A stretch of DNA of 11,076 nucleotides from Baffinella frigidus (GCA_026770585.1 MU647575.1:67148-78223), one strand, 5' to 3'. Positions 1-10,600 are shown, counted from the first letter of the stretch. The notes: generated by a model from the letters alone, not told the origin. Made by a program: numbers and translations.

Positions 1-315
1 CCCGGTCGCAGCGCCGGGAGCGCCGGTCGCCGCGTCCACTGGAGGGCCTGCTTCGGTGTCGACAGCTTGGGCCATCGCAGCTCCGGCAGCCCCGGTGGCA
101 GCTCCGGCAGCCCCGGTCTCCGCTGGGGCACCGCCGATCGCTGCGTTCAGAGGCACGCCTGCTTGGAGGTCCACCTCCGGGCCAGCCTCGGCCAGGACGA
201 CGCCCAACGGGGGGCCCACCGTCACGGGGCGAGACCACGCCATGAGCGACACGAAACACAAGAGCACCGACTGGCCGTTGAACCACTCGAACGCATTGTG
301 AGTGTGTTCTATCCA
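1..315 (-). CDS. Partial minus-strand coding segment, unknown protein
   Basis: On the minus strand one frame is open from a stop at 448-450 to the window edge, about 149 codons. The part that looks coding is 315 to 1. Between 294 and 166, 40 of 43 codons end in G or C, like the channel exons. Overlapping plus-strand frames use many A/T-ending codons. The product starts with a Trp/His/Phe-rich stretch (WIEHTHNAFEWFNGQ), then a hydrophobic stretch (SVLLCFVSLMAW), then a long Ala/Gly/Pro-rich tail containing two copies of TGAAGAA. No ATG precedes it, so it is probably an internal or second exon. A CAG acceptor at 318-316 on the minus strand fits an exon start at 315, and every other acceptor in the window is CAG. 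I do not recognise the family. The hydrophobic stretch could be a membrane anchor. The gene points away from the channel gene. Confidence 0.42.
77..117. repeat. 21-bp tandem duplication
   Basis: A 21-base unit starting GCAGCTCCGGCAGCC occurs at 77-97 and again at 98-117, where the last base differs. Because 21 is a multiple of three, the repeat keeps frame and encodes a duplicated TGAAGAA heptapeptide on the minus strand. This fits slippage inside an Ala/Gly-rich coding tail. Confidence 0.8.
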
Positions 316-842
316 CTGCTTGGTGTGCTCTGAACTTCCGTTCACGAGACAATCACGAGACCCCAACAAAAAATCGGATAGAAACACCCAGAAAGATCGT
401 TGAAATATTAATAATTCAGTGTTCCTACCAGAAAACGTGTCGTCGTATCAGCGTTTGTACCAGATAGGGACGATTTCCTGCCTACCAGTAAAGCACCGGT
501 CCCGTCCTGCAGTACAAACGGACTTGTAGGGATCTTCGTCAAATGGAACACAACACAAAAGTGTCCCCAAAAGTGTCGCGTTTGTACCAGCGAGCGCCCT
601 TACATGTTTTTACAGGCTTTTAAAATTATATGTGAACTTTTCGATTCAGACCCCTGTTAGGGGTAAAAATAAAAAAACTCGCTTTTATTTTTAAGACCAC
701 TCTTGGCAAAATGCCAATATGACTTTTACGACGGTGACCACTTTCGAAACAGCCAGTAAATTTTCAAGGGCGGGTGGTTGGGAAGGCAGAACGACGATGG
801 TGGATCGGTGAGGCAGGAGACGGGGTCATCAGAGGCGTTGGG
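316..842. promoter_or_regulatory. AT-rich intergenic island between divergent genes
   Basis: This 527-base stretch has no convincing coding frame. From about 350 to 765 it is strongly AT-rich, with A and T runs, while DNA on both sides is very GC-rich. It lies between the minus-strand segment and the plus-strand channel gene, so it is a candidate shared divergent promoter; that role is inference. It holds four TACCAG motifs (426, 458, 483, 585), the 9-mer CGTTTGTAC at 452 and 579 with an inverted copy at 512-520, a duplicated CAAAAGTGTC (556, 568), a TATA-like stretch near 619-632 and three adjacent hairpins at 650-717. From about 770 onward composition returns to GC-rich, consistent with 5' leader sequence. 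An AT-rich mobile-element remnant is an alternative, but I see no terminal repeats. Confidence 0.5.
650..717. repeat. Three adjacent short inverted repeats
   Basis: Three perfect inverted repeats lie nearly end to end. The first pairs ACCCCT (650-655) with AGGGGT (659-664) around a 3-base loop. The second pairs TAAAAATAAAA (664-674) with TTTTATTTTTA (683-693) around an 8-base loop. The third pairs TTGGCA (703-708) with TGCCAA (712-717) around a 3-base loop. They could form hairpins in RNA or cruciforms in DNA. No function is assigned. Confidence 0.7.
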
Positions 843-1625
843 ATGGACCGGCACGCCTCGGTCGAGGGACTGGGAGGCTCCGCCAGCAGGCCGCCGGAGA
901 AGCTGAGCAAGAGAGGAGAACCACCAGAGCCAGGAAGGAGCCAGGAGACAGGAGGCCCAGCCAGGAGACTGCGACGGGGGCTTTCTCCGGCGGGGCAAAG
1001 CCCCATCAGGCAGGGCGCCTCACTAGGCGGATCTCCGGGGGAAGGCTTGGAGGTTCATGGACGACATTTCGGCGCGGCCAACAGTCCCGAACCTGAACGG
1101 AGAGAGGGAGAGGTGGTCCAGGCGTGGGCATCGCCAGAGCAGGGAGGTAGACTAGGGGAAGCGGATCGAGACGCGGATGGAGGCGCACAGGACGTCGGAT
1201 GGGGAGAAGCAGAAGATGGGGTAGCAGACGAGGCAGGTGTGCCGCCAGGCGCGTCGGGGGACTCGGCGCGAGGCGGGAGCAGAGCGGAGAGTCCCGCCGC
1301 GGGTGTGGGTGGCGGCAGCGAGAGAGCTGCGACAGTGACTAGCACATCATCGCGCCTCGCCGCGATGCAGCGCGCGGAGTCTTCTCGCCAGGTTGCGAAG
1401 GAAACGGACGCGCCGGAGGCGCCTCGGCGAGCGGAGATGTTCTCGAAGCGGGCGCTGGCCATCCGGAAGCGTTTCAAGCTCACTCTCCGGATGGTGCAAG
1501 AGCGGAACCTGCTGTGGTTCGCGCCGCCGCTGGTCGACCTCCAGGGCTCCTCGCTCGGAATGTTCCACGAGTGGCATCCGCTCCGCCAGGCCTCGGCCGA
1601 TCTCCTCCAATCCCCTGTTGTGCAG
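843..1625 (+). CDS. Channel exon 1: cytoplasmic N-terminus
   Basis: The frame is open from the first in-frame ATG at 843 (G at -3 and +4) to CAG followed by donor GTCGCC at 1626, phase 0, 261 codons. The first roughly 195 residues are Gly/Glu/Arg/Ser-rich and look disordered, with looser third-position G/C. From Met199 (ATG at 1437) codon use becomes typical of the gene. The protein then reads as a basic helix (FSKRALAIRKRFKLTLRM) followed by LLQSPVVQ, which leads into S1 as expected just before domain I. The true start could be 843, 1365 or 1437, or there could be an upstream exon. Exon end confidence is higher than exon start confidence. Confidence 0.6.
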
Positions 1626-4600
1626 GTCGCCTCCGCACCCGCCCGCTCCCCCCTCCTTCACTGCTTCGCCACTTGCTCCCGCATTCTTCCAATCTTGCCA
1701 TAAAGCGCAGGGCTCCAAAACGACGTGAGGTGTTGTGGTACGTGAAACAGGTCAGGCGGTGCCCAGCACTAGGCGTGTCATGAGGTCGATGCGTTTGGCT
1801 GGGTGGGTGCCTGCATGGCTGACGGTGGAACGCGGGACGTGGCACGCCCGGGGGCAGGTGATGTGACGTGGCACGCTCGGTGGCAGGTGATGTGCATGGG
1901 CGTGACGGTCGGGAGCTGCGCGCTGCTGGCTTCGCGCCCCCCCTACGAGACCGTCGCCTATGGCTACGACGTCTACGGCCAGCCCGAGGCTCTCCCCTTC
2001 CACGCGTGGAACAACATCTTCTTCGTGGGCGAGGCCATCGCGGTGTTGGCGCTCGCGGTCGAAGTGGCCATGGCCGTGGTGGCGCGCGGTCTGCTGCAGG
2101 GGCACTACGCCTTCGTCAAGGACCCCTTCAACATCCTCGACGCGCTTGTCCTCGCCGCGTCTGTCGTCGAGATGGCCCTCTTCGCCCTTGCCGGGTCTGT
2201 CCTCCCGACCTGCCACTGCCAATCAACATCACCTGCCTGCCTTGCCGTGCGCTGCTCTGCCACCGCCACTGTGCCTGCCTGCCTGCCTGGCCGGCAGTCT
2301 GGCCACTGACACGGCACGAACGCTGCGTCGCAGGTGGACGGTGATCTTGCGCGGGATGCGGTTGCTGCGGCTGCTGAAGCCGATGCTCCTCCTCTCGCAA
2401 AGCGCGGGCGCGCGATCGGCGCTGGCTGCGCTGCGCCGCGGGACCATGGAGGTGGCGATGCTCGGCGCGATCTTGCTGGTGGTGGTGGCCACGTTGGCGG
2501 CCGGGCTGGTCCCCCCCTTCGGCGGGGCTCTTGAGGAGCGGTGTGTGGTGCAGGGTACTGACACGCGCTTCATCCTCGACTCGTACAACGAGACATCGCG
2601 CGTGCGTCTCGCGGTCCCCGAGCGGTTCTGTCAGGTGTACCAAGCCAACTCCTCGCGCATCGGGCCCCAGCATGATTCGTGTCCAGACCACCAGTGGTGC
2701 GACCAGGAGATTGGCAACCCCTTCTCAGGCCTCGGGCGCCTCGACAACGTCATGTTCGCGTGCCTCTTGGTTGTCTCGGCGATGTTGGGCGACGGCTTCC
2801 GCCTCTCTCTCCAGCGGCTGTCCGAGGCTCGAGGCTCAGAGTGGTCATTCATGGCGTACCTGCTCCTCCCTTCGGCCGCGGCGGCTGGCTACCTCTTCCT
2901 GCTCCAGTTCGTGGTGGCGATGATGGCCTTCCGGTACGTGGAGGCGCACGGCGAGGACAGCGCGCCGGCGGCAGGCACTCTCGCTCGGCTCCCGCCTCCC
3001 TCGCGCGGCGGGGCAGCCTCGCGCGGCAGCACTCTCTCGGCCGAGGCCGAGGGCGGACGCGAGTCGCGCGCCAGCAACCTCTCGGGAGGGTCGCACCTCC
3101 TCCTCCTCCCGCCGCGCGGGCCACAGGCCCTCACCAGCCACGCGCCCGCCGCCAGCGCCAGCGCCGCCAGCGGCGGCAGGTCGCGCGACGCGTCGCCGCT
3201 TCCCGGGAGGCCAGCCAGCGAGAACTCGGTGCGCCACGTGGTGCTGCTGGCGGACGGGGCACGCCCGGACACCCAGGACTCGGGCTATGCCGCCCGCGGG
3301 TCCGAAGCCGCGGGTGGGGAGATGGCTGTCTTCAGCGAAAAGCCGGAGGCGGGCGAGAAGGCTCACGCTTCGGAGCATGGCGACGCGGAGATGTGGGTGC
3401 TTCAGGATATCGGAGGGGCTGCAGAGGGGGCAGGGTCGGCTAGCAGGGAGGGCGCGTGGAGGCGAATCGAGGTGGCGGGAGAGGCGTTGATGGTGGTGGC
3501 AGTGATAGTGAGCAACGCGGTGCTTGGGACGGGGGTGGAGGCATGGGCGGAGAGCGAGGCGTGGCTTCCCGGCGCAGAAGCGATGGCTGCGCAGGCGCGG
3601 GGGGTGCGTCTGGCGATGGTCGCGCTCTTCGCCCTCGAGATCTGCATCCGCTTCGCAACCCTCTCCTCGCGCGGCAGCAAGTTCCCGGGGTTCCGTGCCG
3701 CGTGGGATCTGGCGGTGGTGTTCCTGGAGGTGGCGGGGGTGGTGGGAGAGGCGCTGGGTGCCCCCCGCTTGCGCGCGCTCCGCGGCGTCGCCTCGCTCCG
3801 CCTCTACCGCCCGCTCCTCCTCTTCCCGATCACCAACGAGATCCTGGTGGTGGCAGCGCCGCGCGTGCCGCAGGCGCTCTCGGCGCTCCTCCCGGGAGCA
3901 CTCCTCCTCGTGGCAAGTGCCATCACCTTCCGCCACCTCTTCGGAGACCGCCCCCTCCGCGGCCTCGGCGAGGTGCCCCTCTCCCTTCCCACCGCCGTTC
4001 CTGCCTCCCTCCGCACGCCTGCAACCGCGCCTTGCCTTGCACGCGTGGGAATGAGCGTTGCACTCGCTAGCACCCATCGCGGGGTGACACTGGCGCTGGG
4101 ACCGTGGGCGTACAGGCACGCGGGGCAAGCGGCGTCACGGGCAAGGCGCTGGGCCTCGACTTCGCCAACATGTCTTCTTCGCTTGGGACCACCCTCCATC
4201 TCGCGGCTGGCGATCGTGCCTTCGAGGTCCCCCCCCTCCTCTCCACTCTCCTCACTCTCTCCACTGCCCACTCTCCTCTCTCCTCTCTCCTCTCTCCACT
4301 GCCCACTCTCCTCTCTCCACCCTCCACTGCGCACTCTCTTCTCTCCACTCTCCACTCTCCACTCTCCACTCTCCACTCTCCACTCTCCGCTCTCCATTCT
4401 CCACTCTCCACTCTCCTCTCTCCGTTCTCGACTCTCCTCTCTCCACACTCCAATATCCACTATGCACTGACACGGCCAGGGAAGTGGGGCCAGTCCACCG
4501 GCAAGAGCGCCTTCTGTGGTGCACAGTTGATGCAAGGACACGGTGCGGCAGCGTGGCGGGGGGTCCCGCACTTTGGTGTTGATCGGCGATGGGTGACTCG

Positions 4601-7600
4601 GTGGGTGTGGCGTGGTGGGCAGGTGGTGATGGGGGCAGGAGAGGCAGCGGGGGCGCGGGCGTTGGCGTCGCGCGCGCGCGTCCCCGGCGACGTCATGGGG
4701 GTGGTGGGCGCGGGGGTGGCGCTGCTCCTCGCGTTCCTGTTCCGCTTCTTGCTGCGCGGCCTGGCCATCGGCGCGGCCGTCCAGACGTTCCCCTTCGACG
4801 TCCTCCAGCCCAACGTTGCGGCGCACCTCAAGGCGTTCCTGGCGCCCATCCTCGCCGCGCTCTTGATCGCGGTGACAGCCACCACGGCCGCGCTCCTCGC
4901 AGCCGAGCGGGTGCTGCTCGCGGGGGGCAGCCGCGCCACGGCAGGCCTGCTGCGCGCCATCAACTTCGCGTGGAGCAAGGCGTACCACTTCCTGTACCCG
5001 TACGCGGAGCTGGACCGGCCGCTCTCAGAGAAGGTATTTTCGGGGCTGCAATCGACGCTCTCGCGGCAGTTGACGATCGCGCGACAGATGAGCATCCAAG
5101 GCCTTCTCCCGGAGGTGCGCGCTTGCCTGCCCCGCGCGTGCCGCCCGCCTGCCCCTCCTCTCTCTCTCTTTCTCTCTCTCGCTCGCTGCGCCCCAGGCAG
5201 CGGCCCTTGCGCGCGCGCGCCTGCTGCGTTGCCCTGGCAGCCCCCGCGCCCCTGCCTCGCTTGGCCTGGGGTGTTCGCCCCCTGCTGAGGTTCTCCCCTG
5301 GGCACGCGCAGCTGGACGCGGCGATGGCTGAGGCGGACGCCAAGACGCGGGCGCGCCAGGCCAAGACGTCTCTGCAGTTCTCGCCGGCCCAGTGGTTCCC
5401 GGTCATCGACACGCTCCCGGACTTCCCGGCACGCTACCTCACTCTCGGCGATCCAGCCATCTCGACAGTGTACGTGCCCTTCTTCGGCGCGCTGGCGTAC
5501 GAGCACGTTCTCTGCCAGGTGGCGCGGAGCTTGCTGCTGGCCGCGCCCTACATCTTCGTCGTCGACATTGCCGCCCTCGCGGCCGCCCTCTCTGCCCTCG
5601 CTCTCAGGTCCCGCCCTCTCCGCCCTCGCCCGAAGGTCCCGAAGGTCCCGCCGCCCCCCCCGCCCTCTCCGCGCTTCAGAGCTCTCTGCTGTTTCGCCCC
5701 CGCCCGCAGGACCACCCCCACGCCCTCGCTCCCAACAATGCACCAGGCCAGATGATGTGTAGCAGATGTGTGCTGCCTCGGGCATGCAAGGCACGGGTGT
5801 GCATGCGGCGAGTGACCTCGAGGGTGGGGTGTTGGCAGTGACCCGCAGGCACTGGTCTCGACGACGGAGTTGGAATCGTTGTTCGCGGCAGCTACCGTCC
5901 TCAAAACGATGGTGCGCATCTCGCCCGCTCGACCCCAACCCCTGCTTGGACTGATGCCGCCCCGAGCGGAGAGTGGCCGCCCCCGGGGCAGGCAGCAGGG
6001 CTGAAGCGTGCGCCTGTCTGGGTGCGCCTGGTTGGTGGTGTGCCTTCGCTCGCGCTCGCCGCGTCGCGTGCGCTCATGTTGCGCCGCGCGTCTCTTCTGG
6101 ACAGGATTTGGTGGTGCGCGCGGTCGGTCTCGGCCTTGTCACGCCCCCCACCGCCATCCTTCGTGACCCTTGGTGCGTGCCCCTCAACACGGTGGCAATG
6201 CGAGAAGCACTTGCTCGCGTGCAGTGGTAGGGTTGCAGTGGTAGGGTTGCTGGGTGTGTGCGCGCGCACCGGTATCCCAGGGCGTGCTGACAGGTGCCGG
6301 GTGTGGGTGTGTCTCGCAGGGAGTGGGTGGATGTGCTACTGGTGGCGTGCTCGCTGGTCTCTCTGTGGGTGTCGGGCTCCCCGATTGCGCTGGCCGGCGC
6401 CTCGCCCGGATCCTCGACCTCAACCGGGCCCTCAGTGCTGCGCTCGACGGCTGTCTTCCACCTCGCTCTCCTCGTCCGCCCCCGCGGATCCAAGAGGTTG
6501 CCCTGCGTCCCTCCCACCCAACCACCTCCAGCTGCCCGCGAGCGGCGCCCGCCTCCGCCTCCTGCCTCCTCCTCCTCCTCCTCCGCCTGCCGGCAGGCAG
6601 GGGCGGCAAGGGCGGCAGGGGCAGCAACGGGCTTTTGATCGCCCGCCGTGCTTGTGAGGCCAGGCACCCAGCGAGCGCGTGGCGCGTGCAGTCTGGCACC
6701 CAGCGGGCGCGTGGCGCGTGCTGTCTGGCACCCAGCGCCTCTCTCGCGCCCTTCGTGGTGCGCCCCCCCCGCAGGCGGCGCCTCACAGCCTCACGCTCTC
6801 GCAGGGTCTCACTGCCTCACGTGTTGACGCTCGGGTGGTGGGACAGGTACCGGCACGGGGGGGCGAACGTGGGACTTCGCGCGATGCACGCGTCGGTGGT
6901 CACGGCTCTGCGCTGGAGCCCGATGGCGCTCGTCCCGGCGCTCTTCATGGGGGTGCTGCTGGGGGTGTTCTCGACCCAGATCCTGGGCGGGCAGCTGCGC
7001 ACGTGCCACGTGGCGTCCGTGCTCGACCTCGGGCGCGGCGCGGCGTCGTGCGTCGGCGCCGGTGTGACAGGCAAGACTCTCCGCGCACCCACCCCAGCGA
7101 GTCTGGTGGTGCAGCCGGAGCCGCTGGGGTTCCTGGCGCCGCGCGCGTGGCTGAACCCCCCCGCGCACTTCGACTCTCTCGGGCCGGCGCTCCTGAGCCT
7201 GGCGCGCATCGCCTCTGGCAAGTGGTCGGCGATCCTCGCGTCGGCGCGCTCCGCGGGCGAGGCTGGCGCTGACCAAGTGCCCCGCGTCGACGCGCGACCC
7301 GACGCCGTGGTGCTGCTCGCGCTGGTGCTCGCGCTCTCGGCGCTGTTCGCGGACGGCGCGCTCGCGTCGCTCGTGCTCCAGAGCGTGCGGGCTGGCACCA
7401 AGCCCATGGCCTCTGCGCGCGAGCGGCACCTCGACGTGATCGAGCGCGTGATGAGGCGCGTGAAGCCTGCCAAGCCGAGGCTCTGGCCCCAGGCCCTCCC
7501 GCGCCGCCTCGCGCGCGCCCTCCTCCGCAACACGTGGTATCGCCGCGTGATCTACGTCCTCATCGGTACCAACTCGATGTTCCTCCTGATGGAGCACGCG

Positions 7601-10600
7601 CCGCTGGCGTCCTCTTGGTCTGCCTTCTTCCAAGCGCAGACGCACTTGTTCTTCGCGCTGCTCCTCCTGGAGACACTCGTCACCTTCCTGGCCTTCGGCG
7701 CCTCCAACTTCCTCGCGGTCCGAGCCCCCCCCTTCCCAGTGTCCGAGTCCCCCTCCCAGTTTTCTGCTGTCCTCGAGCCCCACCTCCTCCGTCCCCGCAC
7801 CCCACCTGTCCCCCCTGTCCTCCCCCCCCCCCCTTTCGTCCTCGGACCGCACCAGCCTCCTGCAAACGCGCTGCTCTCGCCACGGTCCCCCATCATGCCC
7901 GTGGACGCTGGGACACCCTCCGGAGGCGGCAGACAGGCGGGCAGGTAGGCAGGCAGTGGGTTCGGAAGGGCACCCCGGCGCTTCAACGCGTGAGTCGACT
8001 GACGCGGGGCCTGCCGGCGCATGCAGGTTCCGTTCCACATGCTGGACATGGTGCTCATCGCGACGTCGGTGGCTGGCTACACTCTCGGCTCCGGCGCCGA
8101 GGTCCCCCCTGTCTCCTGCCTCCCATCTGCCTGCCTGCCAGAGCCTGTCTGCCCCACGTGTTGCTCACTAGGTGTGCCATCTAGGTGTGCCATCGGTGTG
8201 GCCATCACGATGCGGACGCCTGAGTGTCCCGGTGGCTTCCCAGCTACGGATGCTCGGCACTGCGCTGCTCTACGCTGCTCTGCCCTGGCTTGGTGTGCTC
8301 TGCTCTGCTCTGGCACACTGCTCACGTCTGGTCCTCGGCAGGTTGGATGGGGAAAGCTGCCGGGTGGGGTTGCGTGGGCTGTGCCTTCCTTCCTGAGAAT
8401 CCTCCGCACCTTCCGCCTCTTTCCTGTGCGCCCCGCCCCACTTGACCCGAGGGGGTCGCGACTAGGATGAGTGCGACACAGGAGGCTGCGCGCGATTGCT
8501 GGCGGGGCGTGTCGGTGGCAGGAGGGTGGGTGGGTGACGCGCTAGCAGCGATGCTGAAGCAAGCAGTTGACCGTTGCGATGTTGGGGACCATGAATCAGG
8601 TGCTGCTGCCGACGTCGCGGAAGCTGGCGCTGGTCTCGCAGGCGCTTGCTGCCGCCCTCCCTCTCGCGCTCCCCGCCCTCCTCCTCATGGCGCTCTCGTC
8701 GCTGGCGTTCGCGGCGGTGGGCATGGCGCTGTTCCGCGGCGCGGCCTCGGGGCACGCCACGGGCGCCATCGCCAACTTCAACTCCCTGCCGCGCGCCCTG
8801 CTCACCGTGGCGCTCGTGGTGATGGGCGACGACTGGCACGCCTTCGCGGACGACCTCTCGACCGCGCCCCCCCTCTGCACCCCCGCCTCCGCGCTCCTCC
8901 GCAACGACACCGCCCTGGGCGCGTGGCGCTACGGCGGCGGCGGGGACTGCGGCTCGCCCTACGCTCTGGCCTACTTCCTGCTGCTCAAGGCGCTGGTGTC
9001 TGGGGCGCTGCTGAGCATGGTGGTGGGGAGCATGGTGCAGGCCATCGACTTCGTGGCGGCCAAGAGTCGCGCCCTCGGGCCCTATGCCGCGCGAAGAGTG
9101 CAAGTCGAGCCCGAGCTGCAGCGCTTCGCGGATCACTGGCGCCACTTTGATCCTGCCTGCACTGGCCGCATCAAGGTGCCTTCCGCCCTCCCTGCCTTCC
9201 GCTACGCCTGTCTGCCTCCCTCCCTGCCTTGCTACCTGCGCGACCCCGCCCCTCTCCCCTCCGCACGCAGCTCTCGCAGCGCCGCCGCCCGCACTCTCCG
9301 GGCTGGTCCAGGTGGCGCGTCGCACGCGGTCGGTGCCAGGCAGCAGTGAGGCAGGCAGGCAAGCACGGCAGCTAGCAATGAAGGCGTGAGGCACCGAGGG
9401 TGAGTGAAGCCTGACGCGAGGGGGTGGATGGCAGGTATCGCTGGTGCCGCTGTTGCTCAAGCAGCTTCCGCGCCCCCTGGGCTTCGCGCGGCGCTCCAAG
9501 CTGCAGCCTCTCACCAGCATTCAGCAGGCCCAACAGGACCGTATCTCTGCTGAGCTGCAGGTGGGTGATGCCCCTTTTGCCCTTGGATCGGGCATCTGCC
9601 GCCCGCTCGCGTGGGGCATCTGCCGCCTGCTCGCGTGCTGTTGCCAAGGTCCTCAACCATCAGGCATCGCTAGGCCCTGCTATCTCCCACTTGGTCGTGA
9701 CTCGCCCGGGCTACTCGCCGCTCGCCCGGGTTGGCTGATTGATGTTCCCCGTCCGGTGGCGACCGCAGGTGGTGACTGGCGTGTGCGATCGCATGGCGCC
9801 CACACACCTCTCCTGGTCCGTGCCCAACCCCCTGGCCTCGCTGTCTCCTTGCATTCCCACAACCCTCCTTCCTCTCCTGCCTCACTCACTCTGTGGCGTC
9901 CCCGTGCTGAACGCTCCGCCTTGGAGGCTTGCACCTTGCACCTTGCCTGTCATCTTCCACCGTGCGCATTGGCTTCCCCGTGATCCCACCTGCCACCACG
10001 CCTCGCGCTTCAACGCTGCCAGCGCCCGTGGGTTGCTCGACGTGGTGTGGTGGTGTGTGGACCAGATTCCTGAGGCTGAGCGCAGGCGAGGCGGCGGCGT
10101 GGGTGGGCACTGAGCTGAGGCGGGGCGGCGTGGGTGGGCAGGGGGGGGCTTCTTCTGGCGATCCGGCTGGCGCTGTTCCGAGTGTGCTGCCCGTGCCTGG
10201 TGTCGCGCGCGGGGAGAGAGCGAGGGGGCGCCAGGAAGCGCGAACGCAAGTCTCGGAAGGCGGCAGAGGAGGAGCCGGTGGACGCGGAGGAGGCAGCCGA
10301 GCGCTTCTGGATCCTCAACGGATCCAACCTGGCAAGAACGTACCCCCCCCACGGGAAGGTGCGCGCCTTCTTCCTGGGGCTCGGCGCGGGAGAGTCGGCG
10401 TCGTTCGAGCAGGTCTGTGCGGCAGTGCTGGCCACCATGGTCCCGGACCTTCTCTCGCCAGAGCGGCGCGAGGCCAGAACGCCGCTCGACGCAGCCGTGC
10501 AAGTGGTGCTCAGCGCCCAGCGCATTTCGCGGTTCGTGCGCTTCTGCGTCTCGGCCGAGGAGCGCCGCGTGGAAGCGGGCGAGGCGCGGTCGAGGCGGTG

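Noticed and set aside
56-301. Plus-strand Pro/Ala-rich open frame at the left edge
   Set aside because: Many of its codons end in A or T, unlike genes here, while the opposite strand shows strong G/C third-position bias. I treat it as a shadow.
650-693. Bacterial-type intrinsic terminators
   Set aside because: The window is eukaryotic nuclear DNA by its introns, and the hairpins stand upstream of the gene rather than after a coding end.
2845-4128. Long minus-strand open frame opposite channel exon 3
   Set aside because: It is antisense to well-supported S4-S6 coding sequence. Its translation is an Arg/His/Glu-rich mixture without domains, as expected from high G/C at third positions leaving few antisense stops.
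4228-4450. Possible CRISPR array
   Set aside because: The units are contiguous degenerate heptamers with no unique spacers, and the context is a eukaryotic intron.
3973-4470. Reading exon 3 straight on as one long uninterrupted protein
   Set aside because: The frame stays open but becomes Ser/Leu/His repeats and misses the domain II pore loop, which lies in another frame and joins by a phase-correct intron.
3804-5938. Overlapping minus-strand open frames of about 390 and 490 codons
   Set aside because: They run straight through plus-strand exons and the pyrimidine array, where they give Glu-Ser-Gly-Glu-Trp-Arg repeats. No family resemblance or coherent codon bias.
6225-6252. Two TAGGGTT-containing 14-mers in intron 8 as telomere remnants
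   Set aside because: The unit is AGTGGTAGGGTTGC repeated twice, an ordinary short tandem duplication; the telomere-like core is too short to support more.
6809-8038. Minus-strand open frame of about 409 codons
   Set aside because: It is antisense to exon 10, which has a full S5-P-S6 and S1-S2 on the plus strand. The antisense product is Glu/Arg/His low complexity.
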